A stretch of 64,000 nucleotides of DNA from Chloroflexota bacterium (GCA_016234485.1 JACRBL010000055.1:62001-126000), one strand, 5' to 3'; shown: positions 1-9,793, counted from the stretch's first letter. Numbers and translations are program-made. Notes: generated by a model from the letters alone, not told the origin.

Positions 1-3000
1 GCCGACGGCCACCCCCCACGGTTCGCAGAACGTATTGGTCGGGACGTTGGGCGGGGGATTGGCCGTGACGTACGGACAGCCAGGGGAAACGCTGCCCCAC
101 TCGCCGACGAGTTTTCCCTCCCCGTCAATGTGGAGGATGCGATGGTTGCGCGAGTCGGCCACGTAAAACGTCCCATTGGGCGCGAAGGAGATGGCGCGCG
201 GCGCGTTCAAAGTTGTGCCGAGCGTCTCCGCGCCGACGATTAAATCCGCCGCGAGCGTGACGGTTTTCTTGAGGTAGGGGTCTTCGTCCAACGCCGACTG
301 CACGGGCGCCACGCCGTAATTCCAGATCTGCGCGGCCACGTCCTTGCGGATGTACATGCGCATCTGATCGGCGGGCGACCAGGCGCTCAACTCGGTGGCG
401 CTGGAGCCAGTGGCCGCGCCGTAGCGCGAGTAATCGCGATTGAACCAGATATCCCAAATTCCCGCGCGGATGTTCGGGTCGAGAATGGCGTTGCAGACGC
501 GCGAGTAATCTCTGTTTTTGAAGAGTTTCAGGAAGCCGAGCGCGCCCTTGCAGGGATAGCCTTCGTAAAAATCTGCGCCGGCGTCGCGTTCGTAGGTGAG
601 GCCGAAGTAATCCTGGTTCGGCCACCACATGCGGATGTAATCGAAGCGGTAAAAGCCTGTGCCAAGCGCGGCGTCAATCGTGTCGAAATTTTTCTGATCC
701 ACTACGACGACGACCGAATCGCGCAGGGAGCGCGTCGGCTCGTCGAAGGAGCGCTGGTTGGTGAAGTCGCGCAGATACCAGACGAAGGGCCACGAAACGC
801 CCGTGTCAGGCGCGGACGCGTCGTAGGCCAACGCGACGCCCATGCCGCCCGTCGTCCGCTCGGAGATTTCTTTGGCTTGCGCGATCACTTCCTTCACGCC
901 CGTCGCGCTGTGCGCGTAAACAAGATATTCGGTGGCTTGATCGTAAGTGATGTACGAAGCGCGGAACGAGGCGCGCATGGTGAGAACCGCCAGCAACGCG
1001 AAAACCGTCAGAGCGAAGGTGCGGAAGATTTGTTTGAAGTCCCAGCCGCCGAGCAAATAACTCAGCCCCGCGCCCGAGGCGATCAGCGCGATGAATGGCA
1101 GGAGGAAGTTGCCCGTGGCTTCGAGGCTGGCGAGGTCTTTTCCGCTAAACGGTGGAGTCGGGCTGAGGAGGGCGAGTCCGCTCATGGTCAGGCTGGAAGC
1201 GAAGACGACGACCAGGGCCAAAACAACCCAGACGCGGCGGCGTCGCAGTTCGTCCCAGTCCAGCGCGTCCACGATATGTCCCAATCCCCAGCCCGTGAGC
1301 AGGATCATCGGCCAGGCCATGTGATAGGTGAGCCAGGGCATGCGCTCGCCAGCGTAGGTGAACGCGGCGATGCTGGAGACGCTCCACCAAAGCAGGAGGG
1401 AGAACGTGTTGCCGAACTGACTCTCTTCGGGCGTGAGCGACTCGACTGCCGTCGCTTCCTCCTGGACTTCGAGCGGCTCGGTGACCATTATGCCTTCGGT
1501 GGCCGGGACGGGTTCTTCCGCTGGTCTGCGAATCTTCCTCCGCAACCCGAGGATGACCGCCACGACGATGCCAATGGCGGGCAAAAATTCGTAGATGGGA
1601 ATTTGAATGAGCAGGTAGTAATACCAGGGCTGACTGCCGCGCTCCACTTCTTGTTGCACCAGCCAATAGCCCAGCGAGCCGATGAGACCCGTGGCAATGC
1701 CCGCGCTGTTGGTGAAGAAGGTGGTGTAAAGGACGAAGAACGGCCCCCAGAAGATGGCCGCGATCTTCCACCACAAATCGCGGTTCCAGAAGAAACCGAG
1801 GACGATGGAGATGAGGAAGATGACGACGGAGATGGCCGCGATAATGATGATGTCGGTGCTGGTGAGGTTGGTCACCGAGGCCGCGTCGGTAGGGATGATG
1901 GTCGTCCATTCCCTGCCGAGCGCGAGCCATAATTTTTCCACGCCTTTGAGCGCAAAAGCCGTGAGTAAGGGAAGCACGATCGTGCCTGTGACCATCAGCA
2001 GGTCAAACGATCTTTCGGCGCGGATACCCTCCCAGGTGTAGCCGCGCGTCATGAAAAACGCGGCGGAGATCAGCGCAAACAAACCGAACACGATCAGCGA
2101 AGTGGGGATCGAGAATCCGCCCGCAGGTTTGGCCAGCGGCGAGGCGCCCTCCGTCGGGTTGGCGGGCGCGGCCGTCTCGGTGGAGCTGATGATCTCCGCG
2201 CCGCCCTTCTCGATGGCGAGTCCGACGAACGCGCCCGTGAAGAGCATGATGGCGACGATCAGCGAAATGATGAACGCGGTGTAGTGGTTCTCACGTCCCG
2301 GCCAGGGCTGGCGCAGAACGCGCACGATGAAATAGACCGCTAAAAATAGCAGGGCTTGCGCGGCGTAAATGAAGGCTGTCTCTTTGGCGGTGAAGTGCAA
2401 CACGAGCGCGGCGGACAGCATGTAAAGATGCTTTTTCTCGCCCGACTCGAGATACCGCAACATCACATAAAGCATGACGATGCCCGAAAGTCCCACAAAC
2501 GATTCGTTGCGGACGTACCGTCCGTAGTAGAGCATGTACGGCGAGATGACCAGCAGGAAGCCCGCGATCAGCGCGCCGGCGCGTCCGAGATAGCGCCGCC
2601 AGTACCAGACCATCCACACGGTCGCGATGCTGAACAGGACGGCGGGGATGCGGGCGGTGAAGTCGCTCACGCCGAAGAGGTAATATGTCAACGCGATAAT
2701 GTGAAACTGGAACGGGCCGTGCATCATGGGCGTGTGTTCGTAGCCATTCCCCTTATATAGAAGATAGGAAAAATACGTGTGTAGAGATTCGTCATGGCTC
2801 ATCACGCGCGGTTCCAAGTGGAAGAAGCGGGTGGCGATTGCCATAAGGATGACGAGCGCGAAAATCATCACTTCGTTCGTGATGGCGGGGAGGAGCGGGT
2901 GAATGGGACGGCTCAGCCAAGTATGTTTTTGCTCTGCCTGGGGAAGCGCATTCTTCTCACGAAGCGGACGTACCGTTTCTGCAGGTGGAGTCTCCACAGA

Positions 3001-3552
3001 CCGAACCTCGGGACTTTCAGGCTGATTTGTGCTCGGTTCTTCCAGAGCAGAGGGGGGCATGTTTAGCAAGCGGATTGCCGCCATAATCGTTCGGCGGATG
3101 AATTCCGCGTGGAATGACAATAGAATTCCCGGAATCAACAGGAGCCATGTGCTTGGCGAAAAATGACTAAAACTACTAATAGCATAATTCCTAAAAGGTA
3201 TATACATAAAAAAGGCCCCCAACAAATAACCGATGGAGAATGTTGCGATCGTCAGGTATTTTGTGACAGGTTCAATCTCAACGGAACGGCTATCAACCAA
3301 GGAACGGGCGGTTTCTACAAGCCACTTATAGCGCACCATGGTTAAGATCGGTCCCGCCAGAAACAGGATTGCGCCCAGAACTCCAATCGAGAAAGCGATT
3401 ATCGTCTCTGCCTGTCCCAAACGATCAAAGGCGGGACCTTCAAGAGAGGCTCCAATGAGCAATAGGGTCCCGCCCAGGAGGATCAGCGTAAGCGATGTGA
3501 TCAAGAAAGAGTTTATCTTTTTGGTGGCAGACGAATCGTGAAGTAATGACAT
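1..3552 (-). CDS. Agl23-like (TIGR03663-type) membrane glycosyltransferase with NHL repeats, 3' partial
   Basis: The reading frame is open from an ATG at 3552 to the window edge, giving 1184 residues without a stop; the C-terminus lies outside. A good Shine-Dalgarno (GGAG, 6 bases before ATG) supports the start. The N-terminal part has many hydrophobic segments and an early catalytic-type motif with two acidic residues (VMSHDESLHTYF) as in PMT/ArnT-like GT-C glycosyltransferases of the TIGR03663 family. A soluble part follows (about residue 850 on) and ends in an NHL-type repeat (FYVADSRNHRI). Known family members sit in the membrane and use polyprenyl-linked sugars. The fusion to NHL repeats is seen directly; the substrate is unknown. 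Very confident of the frame, fairly confident of the family. Confidence 0.85.
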   Translation of the reverse strand, partial: MSLLHDSSATKKINSFLITSLTLILLGGTLLLIGASLEGPAFDRLGQAETIIAFSIGVLGAILFLAGPILTMVRYKWLVETARSLVDSRSVEIEPVTKYLTIATFSIGYLLGAFFMYIPFRNYAISSFSHFSPSTWLLLIPGILLSFHAEFIRRTIMAAIRLLNMPPSALEEPSTNQPESPEVRSVETPPAETVRPLREKNALPQAEQKHTWLSRPIHPLLPAITNEVMIFALVILMAIATRFFHLEPRVMSHDESLHTYFSYLLYKGNGYEHTPMMHGPFQFHIIALTYYLFGVSDFTARIPAVLFSIATVWMVWYWRRYLGRAGALIAGFLLVISPYMLYYGRYVRNESFVGLSGIVMLYVMLRYLESGEKKHLYMLSAALVLHFTAKETAFIYAAQALLFLAVYFIVRVLRQPWPGRENHYTAFIISLIVAIMLFTGAFVGLAIEKGGAEIISSTETAAPANPTEGASPLAKPAGGFSIPTSLIVFGLFALISAAFFMTRGYTWEGIRAERSFDLLMVTGTIVLPLLTAFALKGVEKLWLALGREWTTIIPTDAASVTNLTSTDIIIIAAISVVIFLISIVLGFFWNRDLWWKIAAIFWGPFFVLYTTFFTNSAGIATGLIGSLGYWLVQQEVERGSQPWYYYLLIQIPIYEFLPAIGIVVAVILGLRRKIRRPAEEPVPATEGIMVTEPLEVQEEATAVESLTPEESQFGNTFSLLLWWSVSSIAAFTYAGERMPWLTYHMAWPMILLTGWGLGHIVDALDWDELRRRRVWVVLALVVVFASSLTMSGLALLSPTPPFSGKDLASLEATGNFLLPFIALIASGAGLSYLLGGWDFKQIFRTFALTVFALLAVLTMRASFRASYITYDQATEYLVYAHSATGVKEVIAQAKEISERTTGGMGVALAYDASAPDTGVSWPFVWYLRDFTNQRSFDEPTRSLRDSVVVVVDQKNFDTIDAALGTGFYRFDYIRMWWPNQDYFGLTYERDAGADFYEGYPCKGALGFLKLFKNRDYSRVCNAILDPNIRAGIWDIWFNRDYSRYGAATGSSATELSAWSPADQMRMYIRKDVAAQIWNYGVAPVQSALDEDPYLKKTVTLAADLIVGAETLGTTLNAPRAISFAPNGTFYVADSRNHRILHIDGEGKLVGEWGSVSPGCPYVTANPPPNVPTNTFCEPWGVAVG

Positions 3553-3626
3553 TGTTTCTCCTGGTGATGCCAATATCTTTGCGCTGCTAATAATAACAAA
3601 GTATTTTGCATGAATATGAAAAAATA

Positions 3627-4685
3627 TTAAGAAGTCGACCCAGCCAATTGACCGCATCCCGCGGCGATGTCTATGCCGCGTCTCATGCGGATCGTGCATG
3701 GGACGCCAGCCTGCTCCAGCGTTTCTTTGAATATTTGCGCCCGCTGACGGTCGGTGGCCTTGCCTTCGTAGCCTGTGGTGGGATTCAGCGGAATGGCGTT
3801 GACGTGGCAGAGTATCCCTTTTAGGAGGACGGCCAGTTTGCGCGCGGTTTCGGGCGTGTCGTTGACGCCGTGGATGAGCGCCCACTCGAAGGTGATGCGC
3901 CGTCCCGTTTTGTGAACGTAGTATTTGCAGGCTTCGATTACTTCGGCGATGGGGTAACGCTTGTTGACGGGCATCATTGCGCCGCGCGTCTCATCGTCCG
4001 CGGCGTGGAGCGAAACGGCCAGGTTCACCTGCCGCGTCTCGTCCGCGAAGCGCCGAATGAATGGGACCAGCCCCACCGTCGAGAGGGTGAAGCGACGCGC
4101 GCCGAAGTTGAATCCGCTTTCATCGTTGAGTCGGTCAATGGCGGCCATCGTGTTATCGTAATTGTGGAAGGGTTCGCCCATGCCCATCAGGACGATGTTG
4201 GTGACGCGTTCGTTCTGTTCGTGGAGGAGTCGCGCGTAGTGAAGCGCCTGCGCCACGATCTCGCCGCTGGAGAGGTGTCGCTTGAAGCCCATCTGTCCCG
4301 TCGCGCAGAAGACGCATCCCATCGCGCATCCCGCCTGCGTGGAGATGCAGAGCGTGTTGCGGGAACGTGTTGCGTTTTGCGTATTGCGTGTTCCGTATCT
4401 CATCAGGACAGTTTCGATGACTTGCCCATCGTGAAGACGGAAGAGAGTCTTGATGGTTTGTTTATCGGATGACGCCATTTGCGAGATAGGAGATAGAGGG
4501 GCAAATTGCAGATTGGCGGCGAGTTTTTCGCGCAGGGGTTTGGAGAGGCTGGTGAACTCCTCGGGCGCGTTCCAGAAATGGCGGTAGAGTCCCTCCCAAG
4601 TCTGTTTGGCGCGATAGGCGGGTTCATCCCACGATTGGAATAATTCGGTCAGGGCGGGTAGGTCGAAGTCGTAAATGAGTTTCAT
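3627..4685 (-). CDS. rlmN: 23S rRNA (A2503-C2)/tRNA (A37-C2) methyltransferase RlmN
   Basis: A 352-residue radical SAM enzyme that methylates C2 of A2503 in 23S rRNA and of A37 in some tRNAs. The CxxxCxxC cluster motif is C120, C124 and C127; the two mechanistic cysteines are C113 (just before the cluster) and C344 (in AAGCGQL near the C-terminus). Length is normal for the family. Residues about 97-110, directly before the TLCIST motif, are rich in Arg, Asn and Thr and are encoded by tandem heptamers of the word TTGCGTA, so the enzyme appears to carry an in-frame repeat insertion. The gene lies just upstream (in its own direction) of the Agl23-like gene, 74 bases apart. Confidence 0.95.
   Translation of the reverse strand: MKLIYDFDLPALTELFQSWDEPAYRAKQTWEGLYRHFWNAPEEFTSLSKPLREKLAANLQFAPLSPISQMASSDKQTIKTLFRLHDGQVIETVLMRYGTRNTQNATRSRNTLCISTQAGCAMGCVFCATGQMGFKRHLSSGEIVAQALHYARLLHEQNERVTNIVLMGMGEPFHNYDNTMAAIDRLNDESGFNFGARRFTLSTVGLVPFIRRFADETRQVNLAVSLHAADDETRGAMMPVNKRYPIAEVIEACKYYVHKTGRRITFEWALIHGVNDTPETARKLAVLLKGILCHVNAIPLNPTTGYEGKATDRQRAQIFKETLEQAGVPCTIRMRRGIDIAAGCGQLAGSTS
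4362..4398. repeat. Heptamer word repeat inside rlmN
   Basis: Five consecutive 7-base units (GAACGTG, TTGCGTT, TTGCGTA, TTGCGTG, TTCCGTA) at 4363-4397. The same word forms the intergenic hairpins at 47224-47280 and 49571-49650. It is translated in frame as part of RlmN. Confidence 0.75.
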
Positions 4686-4807
4686 GCGGGCGGGATTTTA
4701 TCATGAAGACCCTAAAGGTTTTTCATGTGGAATTTGATCTCAGTATAAAAGGAAAACCTTTAGGATCAGACACTCATCGGAAATTAATTCACGGTTTTAA
4801 AGAAAGT

Positions 4808-4813
4808 TATAAT
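4808..4813 (+). promoter_or_regulatory. Likely -10 element (TATAAT) of the NBR1-Ig lipoprotein gene
   Basis: A consensus TATAAT lies 26 bases before the ATG at 4840. No convincing -35 hexamer at 16-18 bases was seen, so this is a partial promoter call. Confidence 0.45.
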
Positions 4814-4839
4814 ACGGTGAATTGAATCTGGAGGACGAA

Positions 4840-5508
4840 ATGAAATTTGGAAAACAAAAACTCATAGGATTTTCCCTGCTGGTCATCCTCGCGTTGACCC
4901 TTTCCGCATGTGGCGGCGGCGCAGACGAAGCCCCGACGCCCACGCCCGTGGACCCCAACCTGATCGCGGCGCAGGCCATCGCGACCTTTTCGATGAGCCT
5001 GACGCAAACCGCCTTCGCCAACCCGACGGTCACGCCCACCTTTACGCCGTTCCCCACCAACACAACGGCTGCCACCTTCGCCGCGCTGGGAACGAACACC
5101 TCTGCCGCGCCGGTCAATACGTGCGACGTCTCAGCCTTCGGAAACTGGGAGACCGTCCCCGACGGAACCGTGATGGCTCCCGGACAGGTCTTCGACAAAG
5201 TCTGGCGCTTGCAAAATGCCGGAACCTGCACATGGACTGCCACTTATAAAGCCGTCTTCACAGGGACGGGCAATGGCCCGATGGGCGCCGCCGCCACAGT
5301 TATCGGCAAAGTGGTGAAACCGGGTGAGACGATTGATATCACCGTCAAATTCACCGCGCCCACCGCTCCAGGCGAATACACCAGTTGGTGGAAATTGCAA
5401 AACGACAAAGGCGAATTTTTTGGCACGCCCTTCTCGGTGGTCATTAAAGTGGTTGGCGCTCCAGCCGCCACGGCAACCGAAACGGCTACGCCAACAGCAA
5501 CGCCGTAA
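4840..5508 (+). CDS. Lipoprotein with NBR1-type Ig-like domain
   Basis: A 222-residue secreted lipoprotein. The ATG at 4840 is preceded by GGAGG at a good distance; an upstream TTG in frame is less likely. The signal peptide ends in a lipobox (LTLSAC, Cys24). A Thr/Pro-rich linker follows and then a domain with the hallmarks of the NBR1 central Ig-like fold: WETVPDGTVMAPGQ, KVWRLQNAGTCTW, a VKPGET turn and TSWWKLQNDKGEFFG. Such domains are frequent in surface proteins of Anaerolineae and are thought to mediate protein contacts outside the cell. A Thr-rich tail closes the protein. Binding partner unknown. Confidence 0.85.
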   Translation: MKFGKQKLIGFSLLVILALTLSACGGGADEAPTPTPVDPNLIAAQAIATFSMSLTQTAFANPTVTPTFTPFPTNTTAATFAALGTNTSAAPVNTCDVSAFGNWETVPDGTVMAPGQVFDKVWRLQNAGTCTWTATYKAVFTGTGNGPMGAAATVIGKVVKPGETIDITVKFTAPTAPGEYTSWWKLQNDKGEFFGTPFSVVIKVVGAPAATATETATPTATP

Positions 5509-5516
5509 AGAAGACG

Positions 5517-5541
5517 AGACCTGCCGAGAGGCAGGTCTTTG
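5517..5541 (+). terminator. Intrinsic terminator after the NBR1-Ig gene
   Basis: Perfect 9-bp stem AGACCTGCC / GGCAGGTCT with a GAGA loop, followed by TTT, 9 bases after the stop codon. Confidence 0.8.
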
Positions 5542-5604
5542 CTTTGACGCGAATGTGCCGCACTCTACTCGATGGGAGGAAACCTGGCTTTCACGTGCGA
5601 CGCA

Positions 5605-6387
5605 TTACCTTACTAACGCTTCCAAATCCTGGATAATGAGGGTGGGGCGTGGAGTCCACGCCTCTGCCTGCTCTCGTGAGGCGACTCCGCTCAACACCAG
5701 CGCGGTCGGGCATCCCACGGCTTGACCCGCGGCGATGTCGGTTTCGAGTCTGTCGCCGATGACGAGAGTCTCTTCCATTTTTGTCCCCAATCGCTCCAGC
5801 GCCATCTCCATCAAAAACGGATAGGGCTTGCCCGCGATGATCGGTTCGACACCCGTCGCGGTGACGATGACCGAGATCCACGCGCCCGCGCCTGGCACCT
5901 CTCCGCGCGGGGTAGGGAAGGACTTGTCGGGATTGGTGGCATAAAACGGGACGCCGCGCCGCACGAGCAAGGCCGCTTCACCCATCTTCTCGAAACTGAT
6001 GCCGCGGTCAATGCCCATCACCACTGCAATGGACTCTTCCGCGTTCTCGATTGTTGCGATCCCAAACCCCTGGTCGCGCAGGGCGATTTTGACTCCCTCC
6101 TCGCCGATGACGTATATCTGTCCGCCTGCGGGGAAACGCCGCTTGAGCATCTGTGCCACGCCCAGCGCCGACGTGACAACCTGCCACGGCTCCACATCCA
6201 CACCGAAGCTGGCCAATTTTTGCGTGTATTGCTCGGGCGATTTCGTCCCGTTGTTGGTGGCGAAGACGAATTTGATCCCGCGTGTGCGGATTCGTTGAAA
6301 AATGGCAGACAGGTTTCCAATGGGTGAGCTATCGCGCCAGAGGACGCCGTCCATGTCAATGATGAGGGATTGGATGTTTGTGAGCAT
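5605..6387 (-). CDS. HAD-superfamily hydrolase, NagD/AraL type
   Basis: A 260-residue sugar or nucleotide phosphatase of the HAD class IIA. The aspartate nucleophile motif is at the N-terminus (IIDMDGVLW), followed by the Thr/Asn motif (FATNNGTKSPEQY) and the C-terminal acidic motif (VIGDRLETDIAAGQAVG). The cap domain is of the C2 type, as in NagD, AraL and p-nitrophenyl phosphatase relatives. I prefer the ATG at 6387; a TTG 24 bases upstream in the same frame is possible. The exact substrate cannot be read from the sequence. Confidence 0.88.
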   Translation of the reverse strand: MLTNIQSLIIDMDGVLWRDSSPIGNLSAIFQRIRTRGIKFVFATNNGTKSPEQYTQKLASFGVDVEPWQVVTSALGVAQMLKRRFPAGGQIYVIGEEGVKIALRDQGFGIATIENAEESIAVVMGIDRGISFEKMGEAALLVRRGVPFYATNPDKSFPTPRGEVPGAGAWISVIVTATGVEPIIAGKPYPFLMEMALERLGTKMEETLVIGDRLETDIAAGQAVGCPTALVLSGVASREQAEAWTPRPTLIIQDLEALVR

Positions 6388-6414
6388 AGGCGGGATTATA
6401 CCGTTCAACAATCA

Positions 6415-6443
6415 AACGCCCGCCGATTTTCTCGACGGGCGTT
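6415..6443 (-). terminator. Intrinsic terminator after the surface protein gene
   Basis: A 12-bp stem with one mismatch (AACGCCCGTCGA / TCGGCGGGCGTT on the minus strand) with a short A-rich loop, 35 bases beyond the stop of the 6478-8919 gene. A close relative of the hairpin at 9127-9156. Confidence 0.65.
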
Positions 6444-6477
6444 GCGATCATGAAGCGGAAAGTAATCCCTCCGTAGA

Positions 6478-8919
6478 CTACGGTAGGTTGTACTCGATGA
6501 TCAATTGAGGTCGGTTGGCGATAGCCGCATCGCCGCTGTATAGACTTATATAGTTGGCGATGGCATTGTTGTTGTCGCCCAACTGGAAGCGCAGGCGGAT
6601 CTGGGTCAGACCAGAGAGGGATGCCAATTTGTTGATGTAGGCTTTGCCCGCGCTCAGGTCAATGGAGTACCAGCCAGAGACAATGGCCGTATTGAAAGGG
6701 CCGTAGATCTTGCTAGGCGTGGCCTGCCAATCGGTCGGTTGCAGAGCCGAGGTCGTCCCGAAGATGCCCTTGCGGATGTCTGCCATGAATCCCTGGAAGA
6801 TCGTCACAGGATTTCCGCCGCCCAAAACCGCGTGTCGCTTAACCTTCAATGTCACCTTGGTGATCGTTGCATTGTCGGGGATGGCCGCTCCTGTAGCAAA
6901 CGACAGGACACTGCGGTATTGCTTCTTTGCCATGTCATCGCCGAGACGCAGGGTGGTCGTGTCGGCCTTCATCGTCCCGCCCTCGTTGCTGGTTTCTGTG
7001 GATTCGAGGATCCAGCCGTCCTGTACGCCAGTGGAGCGGAGGATAACAGATCCGCTCTCAATCACATTGTTGACGGCGATCGTGAAGGTCTTATCGAAGG
7101 TTCCGCCATGTCCGTCATTCGTGCGGATGCAAATGGCGTAGGAGTTTTTGGTCTCGTAATCGAAGGCCGTATGGGTCTGCAATTGGCTTCCACTGATTTG
7201 GAAGGAGCCATCGTCCGCGCCGCCGCAGAAAGAGTAGGTGAATGTATCGCCTGCGTCGGGATCGGTGGTCGAGAGAGAGCCGACCAGCGTGCTGGCGGGC
7301 TGGTTCTCGTTCACGCTGTTGTTCGATAGCGAGATGTTGGTGGGAGGCTGGTTCTCGTTCACATCGGTCACAGTGATCGTGAAGTTTTTGTCCAGCGTAC
7401 CGCCTTGTCCATCATCCGCTTGGACGCAAATGGCGTAGGAATTCTTTGTCTCGTAATCGAAGACCGCCGCGGTGTTCAGGGAGGAGCCAACAATGGCGAA
7501 GGACGCATCGTTGATGCCGCCACAGAAGGAATAGGTGTGGGTATCGCCCACGTCAGGATCAGTGGCGGTGAACGCGCCAACCTCTGTGCCGATCGGCAGA
7601 TTCTCATTAACCGACGAGGCGGACAAGACGATGTTGGTTGGCGATTTACTGATATTGGTCAGCGAGAAGTTTAGGCTTGAAGCGCCCGTCGCGCTGGCGG
7701 TGACGTTGTACGGCCCGCCGATGACGCTATTGGCTGTGACATTTTGCTCGACAGCGCCGCCAGCAATCGTCAGATTATATGAGGTTGTCGCGAGACTCGC
7801 TCCGATAGCGGGCGCGGTCAATTTGACGATACCGCCATCCACAGGTTCGCCGAATGCGCTGGTCACATTCAAGGCGAGGGAATTGGGGAAGGCGGTATCG
7901 TGCGCTGTGGATTGATTATCGCCGCTGACTTTTACCAGCGTGAAGCCCTGTGACTCGAATGCGCCGCTGTCGCAGGTCGTACCGCGCGTCACGCCGCGTG
8001 CATCAGTGGCGGGACAATTGGCGCTGGCCGCATTGATGGCCGGGGAGCCGGGTAGTAGGGGCGTGGTCATCACGCCCCCTCCGTAATCGCCCAACGTTCC
8101 CAGCAAGGGATCTGCAGTCGTTCCGGGGCAGGTGTTGTCGCCGAAGCGAATATTGCCACCGCCATCGTTGGTGATTCCGCCGTCCGAGAAGTCGCTATCA
8201 CAGGTATTGACGGATCCGCCCTTAATAAAAATATTGTTTTTGAGCGTCATCGTCCCCCAGGTATTCAAGATGGCGCTGCCATACGCGCCACTGGTGTTGC
8301 CCCAAAAAGTGTTGTTGGTCAGCGTGGCGGTGCCGTAAAAGGTTTCGATGGCGCCGGCGTAAGCAACGGCGTGGTTGTTGATGAAGACGCTATTAGTGAC
8401 TGTCAAGGGGTTGCCATAATAGCTGTAAATGGCTCCACCTGCCATACCGCCATCGTTGTTCGAGAATGTGCTGTTTAATACTGTCGCGGTGGTGAGATAT
8501 TCCAACATCAGGCCGCCGCCACACGCGACCGCCGAGCCGGCACACTCTTCGACGGCGCTTTTGCCATTCACGATGTTCAGATGGTCGAGGGTCAAATTTC
8601 CACTGCCGCCGGTTGAGCCGACGTGGAAAACGCGAACGGCATTGTTGCCGCTGATGGTGATTTGGCGTCCCTCGCCCGTAATTGTGATGGTCTTGTTAAT
8701 AATGTCCAACTGACTGGCAAGCGTGATGGTGTAATCATTGTCGAAGGTGATCGTGTCGCCACTCGACGCGTTGGCAATCGCGTCTCGCAGGGAACCTGGA
8801 CCGCTATCGGCATTGTTGGTCACTATGATCGTTGACGCGTATGCGGGGGTGAATCCGGAAGGGCCAAAAACGAGCGCTAACAAAACCAAAACGCTCACAA
8901 GTCTGGTTGCAGTTTTCAT
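6478..8919 (-). CDS. Secreted surface protein: right-handed beta-helix, cadherin-like repeats, C-terminal beta domain
   Basis: An 813-residue exported protein. The start is taken at 8919 (AAGGAAAAC before ATG), giving a classical signal peptide (MKTATRLVSVLVLLALVFG) ending near AYAS. Residues about 30-330 contain NNADSGPGSLRDAI and many short repeats with Asn ladders (TVLNSTFSNN, TVTNSVFINN, TLTNNTFWGN), typical of right-handed beta-helix proteins. Two near-identical cadherin-like modules follow, each with NENxPxxTxVGxxxxTDPDxGDTxTYSFCGG, then a C-terminal beta-sandwich of the DNRLRE type (ILRSTGVQDGWILEST). It is probably an adhesin or a cell-surface binding protein. No anchor or sorting motif was seen. 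Confidence 0.85.
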   Translation of the reverse strand: MKTATRLVSVLVLLALVFGPSGFTPAYASTIIVTNNADSGPGSLRDAIANASSGDTITFDNDYTITLASQLDIINKTITITGEGRQITISGNNAVRVFHVGSTGGSGNLTLDHLNIVNGKSAVEECAGSAVACGGGLMLEYLTTATVLNSTFSNNDGGMAGGAIYSYYGNPLTVTNSVFINNHAVAYAGAIETFYGTATLTNNTFWGNTSGAYGSAILNTWGTMTLKNNIFIKGGSVNTCDSDFSDGGITNDGGGNIRFGDNTCPGTTADPLLGTLGDYGGGVMTTPLLPGSPAINAASANCPATDARGVTRGTTCDSGAFESQGFTLVKVSGDNQSTAHDTAFPNSLALNVTSAFGEPVDGGIVKLTAPAIGASLATTSYNLTIAGGAVEQNVTANSVIGGPYNVTASATGASSLNFSLTNISKSPTNIVLSASSVNENLPIGTEVGAFTATDPDVGDTHTYSFCGGINDASFAIVGSSLNTAAVFDYETKNSYAICVQADDGQGGTLDKNFTITVTDVNENQPPTNISLSNNSVNENQPASTLVGSLSTTDPDAGDTFTYSFCGGADDGSFQISGSQLQTHTAFDYETKNSYAICIRTNDGHGGTFDKTFTIAVNNVIESGSVILRSTGVQDGWILESTETSNEGGTMKADTTTLRLGDDMAKKQYRSVLSFATGAAIPDNATITKVTLKVKRHAVLGGGNPVTIFQGFMADIRKGIFGTTSALQPTDWQATPSKIYGPFNTAIVSGWYSIDLSAGKAYINKLASLSGLTQIRLRFQLGDNNNAIANYISLYSGDAAIANRPQLIIEYNLP

Positions 8920-9181
8920 GTTTTCCTTATCTGGGGTGAGGGGGGCAATTCGGAAGAGATGAAGCATGTTCTACATCATCATTATCTCGATTCACCATAC
9001 AAATCCAAGTGATGAATGTGATGTTTTTTTGTGTGCAAGTTAATAATCGAAAAATCATCCTATTTCACGACAAACTTGAATTTAAAACAAATAGGCCGCC
9101 GGAAAAATTCCCGCGGCCATTTGCGAACAAAAAGCCCGCCGATTTCTCGACGGGCTGACTATCCGACCACTTACTATCAGA
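8920..9181. other. Intergenic stretch between the surface protein gene and clpP
   Basis: About 260 AT-rich bases. It holds the clpP terminator and a small GC-rich inverted repeat near 9090-9114 (GGCCGC / GCGGCC). No other gene was found. It must also carry the promoter of the surface protein gene, which I could not place. Confidence 0.5.
9127..9156 (-). terminator. Intrinsic terminator after clpP
   Basis: Minus strand: stem AGCCCGTCGA / TCGGCGGGCT with GAAA loop, then TTTTTG. It ends 26 bases beyond the clpP stop codon. Confidence 0.8.
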
Positions 9182-9793
9182 CTAACTTCCAAACTTTACT
9201 GGCACTTCTAACACCTGATCCACGAGACCATATTCCATGGCCTGCTTCGCGTCCATGTAAATATCGCGGTCGGTGTCGCGCTCGATCACTTCCAACGACT
9301 GGCCGGTGTTCTCTGCCAGGATGCCGTTCAAAATTTCCTTCTGGCGCATGATCTGCTTGGCCGCGATGGCGATGTCGGTAGCCTGTCCTTGCGCGCCGCC
9401 GAGCGGCTGGTGCATGTGGATCGTGGCGTGCGGCAGGGCGTAGCGGCGGCCTTTCGTGCCGGCGGCCAGCAACACCGTCCCGAACGAAGCGGTCACGCCC
9501 ACGGCGGTGGTGCTGATCGGGTTCGAGATGATCTTCATCGTGTCGTAGATCGCCATGCCCGCGTAAATCACGCCGCCCGGCGAGTTGATGTACATGCGGA
9601 TCTCGCGCTCGGGGTCTTCGTGATTCAAAAAGAGCAACTGCGCCACGATCACGTTGGCGATCTGGTCGTCAATGGGCGTGCCGAGGAAAATGATACGTTC
9701 CTTCAGCAGGAGCGAATAGATGTCATACGCGCGCTCCCCGCGTCCCGACGATTCGATCACCATCGGTATCATATTTTTAAATTCGGGAATCAT
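9182..9793 (-). CDS. clpP: ATP-dependent Clp protease proteolytic subunit
   Basis: A 203-residue serine protease that forms the two-ring Clp chamber and degrades proteins unfolded by ClpX or ClpC. The catalytic triad is complete and correctly spaced: Ser103 in GVTASFG, His128 in IHMHQP and Asp177 in ERDTDRD. The N-terminus has the usual [27 protein letters not shown]. It sits directly downstream of the trigger factor gene (59-base gap), the common tig-clpP order; clpX does not follow here. Confidence 0.97.
   Translation of the reverse strand: MIPEFKNMIPMVIESSGRGERAYDIYSLLLKERIIFLGTPIDDQIANVIVAQLLFLNHEDPEREIRMYINSPGGVIYAGMAIYDTMKIISNPISTTAVGVTASFGTVLLAAGTKGRRYALPHATIHMHQPLGGAQGQATDIAIAAKQIMRQKEILNGILAENTGQSLEVIERDTDRDIYMDAKQAMEYGLVDQVLEVPVKFGS

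Noticed and set aside
877..1932. Long plus-strand frame in the first 2 kb
   Set aside because: It lies opposite the Agl23-like membrane protein, whose frame runs unbroken from 3552 to the window edge with clear hydrophobic helices.
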